A stretch of 8,351 nucleotides of DNA from JALVIU01 sp964462295. GTDB taxonomy: Bacteria > Atribacterota > JALVIU01. This document shows, one piece after another, positions 6,490-8,351 of this stretch. Every line of letters begins with the position of its first letter. Position 1 is the first letter of the stretch. The DNA lies in the NCBI GenBank assembly GCA_964462295.1, contig CAYWXH010000075.1, positions 1-8,351 on the forward strand, written 5' to 3'. The position numbers were made by a program, and so were the translations under genes. The notes under the pieces were generated by a model that worked only from the letters and a program-made list of their open reading frames with translations, searched no databases and was not told the origin of the DNA.

Positions 6490-6735
6490 ATGCCATTTGG
6501 AGATGGAACTGGACCAATGGGAACCGGACCAATAGGAAGAGGTTTGGGACCATGTGGAAGAGGTTTAGGTTATTACAGGGCACCATATACACCTTATTAT
6601 GCTCCCTATACTTATGCTCCAAGGTTTGGTGCATTTTATGGACCAAGATTTGGTATGGGTTATGGATGGGGCAGAGGCTATGGTTTTGGACGTGGAAGAG
6701 GCTATGGTGCAGGATTTGGAAGAAGGTGGTGGTAG
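6490..6735 (+). CDS. Small Gly/Tyr/Arg-rich protein, DUF5320-like
   Basis: 81-residue low-complexity protein. The N-terminus reads MPFGDGTGPMGTGPIGRGLG, which resembles the MPG-x-DGTGPMGxGPM opening of DUF5320-type small proteins of anaerobic bacteria and archaea; their function is unknown. A single cysteine (C22) follows, then a Pro/Tyr/Ala stretch (about 28-44) and a Gly/Arg/Tyr/Phe-rich tail ending GAGFGRRWW. There is no signal peptide or membrane segment; it should be cationic and poorly ordered. The ATG at 6490 has AGGAGG (6477-6482) 7 nt upstream, inside the end of padR; an in-frame TTG at 6469 is less likely. The tight spacing implies co-expression with PadR. Possible roles are nucleic-acid or metal binding or partnership with the regulator; none is shown by sequence. 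Confidence 0.82.
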   Translation: MPFGDGTGPMGTGPIGRGLGPCGRGLGYYRAPYTPYYAPYTYAPRFGAFYGPRFGMGYGWGRGYGFGRGRGYGAGFGRRWW

Positions 6736-6752
6736 CTCACCACCTTCTTTTT
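6720..6752 (+). terminator. Rho-independent terminator of the padR operon
   Basis: AGAAGGTGGTG (6721-6731) pairs perfectly with CACCACCTTCT (6738-6748) around a 6-nt loop; A6720-T6749 adds one more pair, and the run TTTTT (6748-6752) follows. The left arm is the coding sequence for the last Arg and Trp residues and the TAG stop (6733-6735) lies in the loop, so gene end and transcript end coincide. Confidence 0.9.
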
Positions 6753-6830
6753 AGTTTAAGTAATATATTTCTCCCTTTATCCTTCGAGATTTTTTGATTT
6801 GAAATCCTCTAAAATGGAAAACGCAAAACC
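6753..6830. other. AT-rich spacer with no recognisable feature
   Basis: Between the terminator and the first palindromic repeat. A short palindrome (GATTTGAAATC) is visible, but no promoter, gene fragment or RNA is supported. Confidence 0.5.
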
Positions 6831-6866
6831 GAGATTGCCACGCCTCCTGCGGAGGCTCGCAATGAC
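6831..6866 (+). repeat. Palindromic repeat copy 1 (type A)
   Basis: Arms GAGATTGCCAC and TCGCAATGAC flank a perfect hairpin GCCTCC-TGC-GGAGGC. ATTGC and GCAAT of the arms also pair, so the whole unit can fold. First of six related units; GC-richer than the genes around it. Confidence 0.88.
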
Positions 6867-6897
6867 GCCTTGAAAGAGTATTGGGGTTGGGTCTTGA

Positions 6898-6936
6898 GAG
6901 ATTGCCACGGGTCACTACCGTGACCCTCGCAATGAC
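6898..6936 (+). repeat. Palindromic repeat copy 2 (type A)
   Basis: Same arms as copy 1, but the core is a different perfect hairpin, GGGTCAC-TACC-GTGACCC. Both halves of the stem have changed together relative to copy 1. Confidence 0.88.
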
Positions 6937-6996
6937 GATCCCTAGAAGGGTGGTCTTGTCCTATACCGTTGTGAAGAGTCCGCCCATCCCCCAACC

Positions 6997-7040
6997 GTCA
7001 TTGCGAGGAAGGGCGTATTTTGCCCTGACGCGGCAATCTC
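6997..7040 (-). repeat. Palindromic repeat copy 3 (type B, inverted)
   Basis: Read on the minus strand: arm GAGATTGCC, spacer GCGTC, stem AGGGC, loop AAAATAC, stem GCCCT, spacer TCC, arm TCGCAATGAC. Longer spacer and loop than type A define a second subtype. Followed on the plus strand by a semi-conserved flank, CGATACCCAAGG. Confidence 0.86.
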
Positions 7041-7067
7041 CGATACCCAAGGTCATTCTTTCCCCAC

Positions 7068-7109
7068 GTCATTGCGAGGAGCCCGTATTTTGGGCGACGA
7101 AGCAATCTC
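7068..7109 (-). repeat. Palindromic repeat copy 4 (type B, inverted)
   Basis: Minus-strand unit with stem GCCC-AAAATAC-GGGC between the same arms; the left arm reads GAGATTGCTTCGTC rather than GAGATTGCCGCGTC. Followed on the plus strand by TGGTACCCAAGA, matching the flank of copy 3. Confidence 0.86.
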
Positions 7110-7142
7110 TGGTACCCAAGAACCGACCGCACATTCCCAATC

Positions 7143-7186
7143 GTCATTGCGAGGAGGGACGGTTTTTGTCCCGACGCGGCAATCTC
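7143..7186 (-). repeat. Palindromic repeat copy 5 (type B, inverted)
   Basis: Minus-strand unit with stem GGGAC-AAAAACC-GTCCC between GAGATTGCCGCGTC and TCCTCGCAATGAC. Flank TGGTACTTGGGA on the plus strand is a variant of the flank of copies 3 and 4. Confidence 0.86.
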
Positions 7187-7209
7187 TGGTACTTGGGAAG
7201 CCCAAAAGA

Positions 7210-7246
7210 GAGATTGCCACGCCTGCTTGCGCAGGCTCGCAATGAC
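7210..7246 (+). repeat. Palindromic repeat copy 6 (type A)
   Basis: Arms as in copies 1 and 2 around the perfect hairpin GCCTGC-TTGC-GCAGGC. It abuts the degenerate 23-bp tandem tail on its right. Confidence 0.88.
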
Positions 7247-7320
7247 AAAAGGGAAAAGGGCGCACAATGACAAAAGAGAAGGGCCCGAAAGAACAAAAGG
7301 AAATGGCTACAGAATGACAT
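7238..7320 (+). repeat. Degenerate 23-bp tandem repeat derived from a repeat arm
   Basis: The right arm of copy 6 begins a 23-bp unit CGCAATGACAAAAGGGAAA(AGGG) at 7238-7260. It recurs with decay at 7261-7283 and 7284-7306, and a partial unit ending GAATGACAT lies at 7307-7320. It looks like slippage or serial duplication of the repeat edge. Confidence 0.55.
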
Positions 7321-7511
7321 ATCATCTTTGTTAGTTCTTCAGCTATTAACTCTGCCTGTTTTAAAACCGTCTCTGTAGCAAGGACCTGCATATCTGGTTC
7401 AAATAGGTATTGTTTCATTAGTCTTTTGACAGATATTGAAAATAAAGCGATAGATAAATAAAATTTTTCAGGGAATTTTTTTGTAAGTTTGCCAGGGGCT
7501 TCTTTTAAAAG
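7318..7511 (-). pseudogene. Coding remnant of unknown family, cut by the repeat block
   Basis: From 7511 leftward the minus strand is open for about 64 codons with protein-like composition: LLKEAPGKLTKKFPEKFYLS, later MKQYLFEPDMQVLATETVLK, then a helix-like QAELIAEELTKMI. A stop (7512-7514) lies directly upstream, and at about 7317 the frame enters repeat-derived DNA. The frame then stays open through repeat sequence down to 7053, adding unrelated residues. No start with a good ribosome site is seen; ATG 7418 is the only candidate. I do not recognise the family. It is best read as an internal fragment of a gene disrupted by the repeats. Confidence 0.45.
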
Positions 7512-7528
7512 TCAAGAGATGTGTAATG

Positions 7529-7663
7529 TTATTTCAATTTGAGATTTTGTATAGTTTTCATAATTTTTTCCTCATCATAAGATATGTCCTTTTTTCTAAA
7601 GAAATAGAGAATAGAGTAGTGAAATGAATTAAAGAATACTTCATCTATTAGGTTTTCAATATA
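7529..7663 (-). pseudogene. C-terminal coding fragment of unknown family
   Basis: A 44-codon minus-strand stretch, open from the stop at 7664-7666 to a TAA at 7529-7531, reads YIENLIDEVFFNSFHYSILY followed by FFRKKDISYDEEKIMKTIQN. It looks like the natural helical C-terminus of a protein. No start or ribosome site precedes it and it is out of frame with the fragment upstream, so it is probably the tail of a gene whose front was deleted or frameshifted. Family not recognised. Confidence 0.4.
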
Positions 7664-7898
7664 TCAACAAATTTATTTTATCGGGTTCACTTCTGTTATA
7701 TTTGCAATCAACATCGTAATCAGGAAGGTGATTTTGTAAATACAAAACCAATTTGTGTGTAAGGCTTCTTTTATCAATGTTGTTTTGAAGTAAAAACTAC
7801 TCTTTGTCAAGAAGCTCTAAGAGAGCTTTTATAATGTCAGATTCTCTATTAAAATTACTTTTTAGTTTCAATTCAAGTTGTTTATAAATTTCTTTCAT
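7656..7898 (-). pseudogene. Broken accessory gene with internal amber stop (nuclease-like family suspected)
   Basis: From ATG 7898: MKEIYKQLELKLKSNFNRES continues to LLDKE, then an in-frame TAG at 7797-7799, then the same frame continues FLLQNNIDKRSLTHKLVLYL and QNHLPDYDVDCKYNRSEPDKI to a TGA at 7656-7658. The segment DKRSLTHKL...YDVDCKYNR resembles, from memory, the ERSITHKLAEYLQ...WDVDCEYNR opening of an uncharacterised family often found with restriction-type systems, with a predicted nuclease-like C-terminus. Here only the front remains. Because sense on both sides of the TAG fits one protein, the stop looks like a point mutation. The start overlaps the hsdS stub stop by 4 nt (ATGA). Confidence 0.5.
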
Positions 7899-7954
7899 CC
7901 CGAAATATTCTCTAACTTTACTCTTTTCCATCCTTTAGGCACTTTATCGGTCAT
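7895..7954 (-). pseudogene. hsdS-like N-terminal stub (type I restriction specificity subunit)
   Basis: ATG 7954 begins MTDKVPKGWKRVKLENISG and stops after 19 codons. The pattern xPKGWKxVKLxEI is the characteristic opening of HsdS target-recognition domains. AAGGAGG lies 6 nt before the ATG and the start overlaps the end of the upstream gene by 11 nt, so this was a well-translated operon gene. The rest of HsdS (normally around 400 residues) is absent; sequence switches at once to the next fragment, consistent with an internal deletion. Confidence 0.6.
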
Positions 7955-8351
7955 TGCTCTCCTCCTTTACATTATCTTTTAAAAGCTTTTTCCCTTTTTC
8001 AGTGATGACATATTTTTGATTTGGGCTGTTTGGTTTATCAGGAATAGTCATCTGAAGTAAACCTTGTTCCAACAATGGGGCAATAAATTTATTCCTGAAT
8101 TTAGTTCTATTACTCCATTTAAGATCTTTCATAACATCTTTAATTGAAGAAGGATTTAGACACAATAAAAGAATTTTTTTAACTTGGTCCCAACTTAGTC
8201 CCAACTTAGTCCCAACTTGCTCCCAACTTAATTCTAACTCAGCACTATCTTGAGGGGTACCCTCTTTTACTCCCTCGTTTTCTCTCTTAAATTCTGTATG
8301 TATAAAAAATGTTGTTTTGAAATAACTTCTCTCTTCATCTGTTTCAAAAAC
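7944..8351 (-). CDS. C-terminal part of COG2865-like (AlbA_2 / HATPase_c_4) ATP-binding regulator
   Basis: Partial gene: 135 residues are visible and the front lies beyond the right edge. The visible part opens VFETDEERSYFKTTFFIHTE, matching the end of the HATPase_c_4 domain of AlbA_2/RecG-like putative regulators. A linker (about 21-40), an 11-residue periodic stretch LSWEQVGTKLG-LSWDQVKKIL (41-60) and a C-terminal winged helix follow, with NRTKFRNKFIAPLLEQGLLQ then MTIPDKPNSPNQKYVITEKG (about 81-120), a hallmark of this family. These proteins often lie inside type I restriction-modification operons, which fits the hsdS stub directly downstream. The biochemical role is unknown; nucleic-acid binding is likely. 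The visible part has no disruption, but the rest cannot be judged. Confidence 0.78.
   Translation of the reverse strand, partial: VFETDEERSYFKTTFFIHTEFKRENEGVKEGTPQDSAELELSWEQVGTKLGLSWDQVKKILLLCLNPSSIKDVMKDLKWSNRTKFRNKFIAPLLEQGLLQMTIPDKPNSPNQKYVITEKGKKLLKDNVKEESNDR
8181..8235 (-). repeat. 11-bp tandem repeat inside the COG2865-like gene
   Basis: Four good units of AACTTRGTCCC type (8181-8191, 8192-8202, 8203-8213, 8214-8224) and a degenerate fifth (8225-8235). Since 11 is not a multiple of 3, three units make an 11-residue protein repeat (LSWxQV...KLG), and gain or loss of one or two units would shift the frame. Confidence 0.85.

Noticed and set aside
6831..7246. CRISPR array.
   Set aside because: The repeats are in mixed orientation, have irregular spacing and self-complementary variable cores, and no cas gene is near; this is a palindromic interspersed repeat cluster.
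6809..7273. Several long open frames on both strands across the palindromic repeats (for example 6881-7270 plus and 6998-7273 minus).
   Set aside because: They consist of translated repeat arms (RHCEE- and LLAMT-like strings), have no ribosome sites and overlap each other on both strands; spurious proteins of this kind are common at such repeats.

Overview
The window is AT-rich bacterial DNA. Clear sigma70-type promoters, strong Shine-Dalgarno sites, GTG starts and heavy use of ATA, AGA and AGG codons suggest an anaerobic, possibly thermophilic lineage. The neighbouring GH36 alpha-galactosidase and galT genes recall the arrangement known from Thermotoga. No rRNA, tRNA or single-copy marker is present, so I do not name a taxon.

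Left part (1-3540, minus strand). A probable operon runs leftward from a good promoter at 3568-3596: GH36 alpha-galactosidase, then overlapping galT, then a MntA/HepT-type nucleotidyltransferase-HEPN toxin-antitoxin pair. HepT runs off the left edge. The first two genes release galactose from alpha-galactosides and move it towards UDP-galactose. The toxin-antitoxin pair is a passenger at the operon end and may have its own extended -10 promoter.

Middle (3600-6000, plus strand). A divergent extended -10 promoter drives an ADP-ribosylglycohydrolase-family protein. An amidohydrolase of the MTA/SAH-deaminase/chlorohydrolase type follows 15 nt later. The pair looks like a small nucleoside or ADP-ribose catabolic unit, but substrates cannot be read from sequence.

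Regulator cassette (6059-6752, plus strand). A near-consensus promoter, a short PadR-family repressor with a Gly/Arg-rich N-terminus, and an 81-residue Gly/Tyr/Arg-rich protein form a two-gene operon. It ends in a terminator whose stem is made from the last codons. The two proteins share a GFGRxWW motif.

Right part (6753-8351). Six GC-richer palindromic repeats with conserved arms and variable but always self-complementary cores occupy 6831-7246, followed by a decaying 23-bp tandem tail. Beyond them, on the minus strand, lie remnants of what looks like a type I restriction-modification neighbourhood: the C-terminus of a COG2865-like (AlbA_2/HATPase_c_4) protein with an 11-bp tandem repeat in its linker, a 19-codon stub resembling the start of hsdS, and three broken coding fragments. 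This is an accessory-gene graveyard bordered by repeats.
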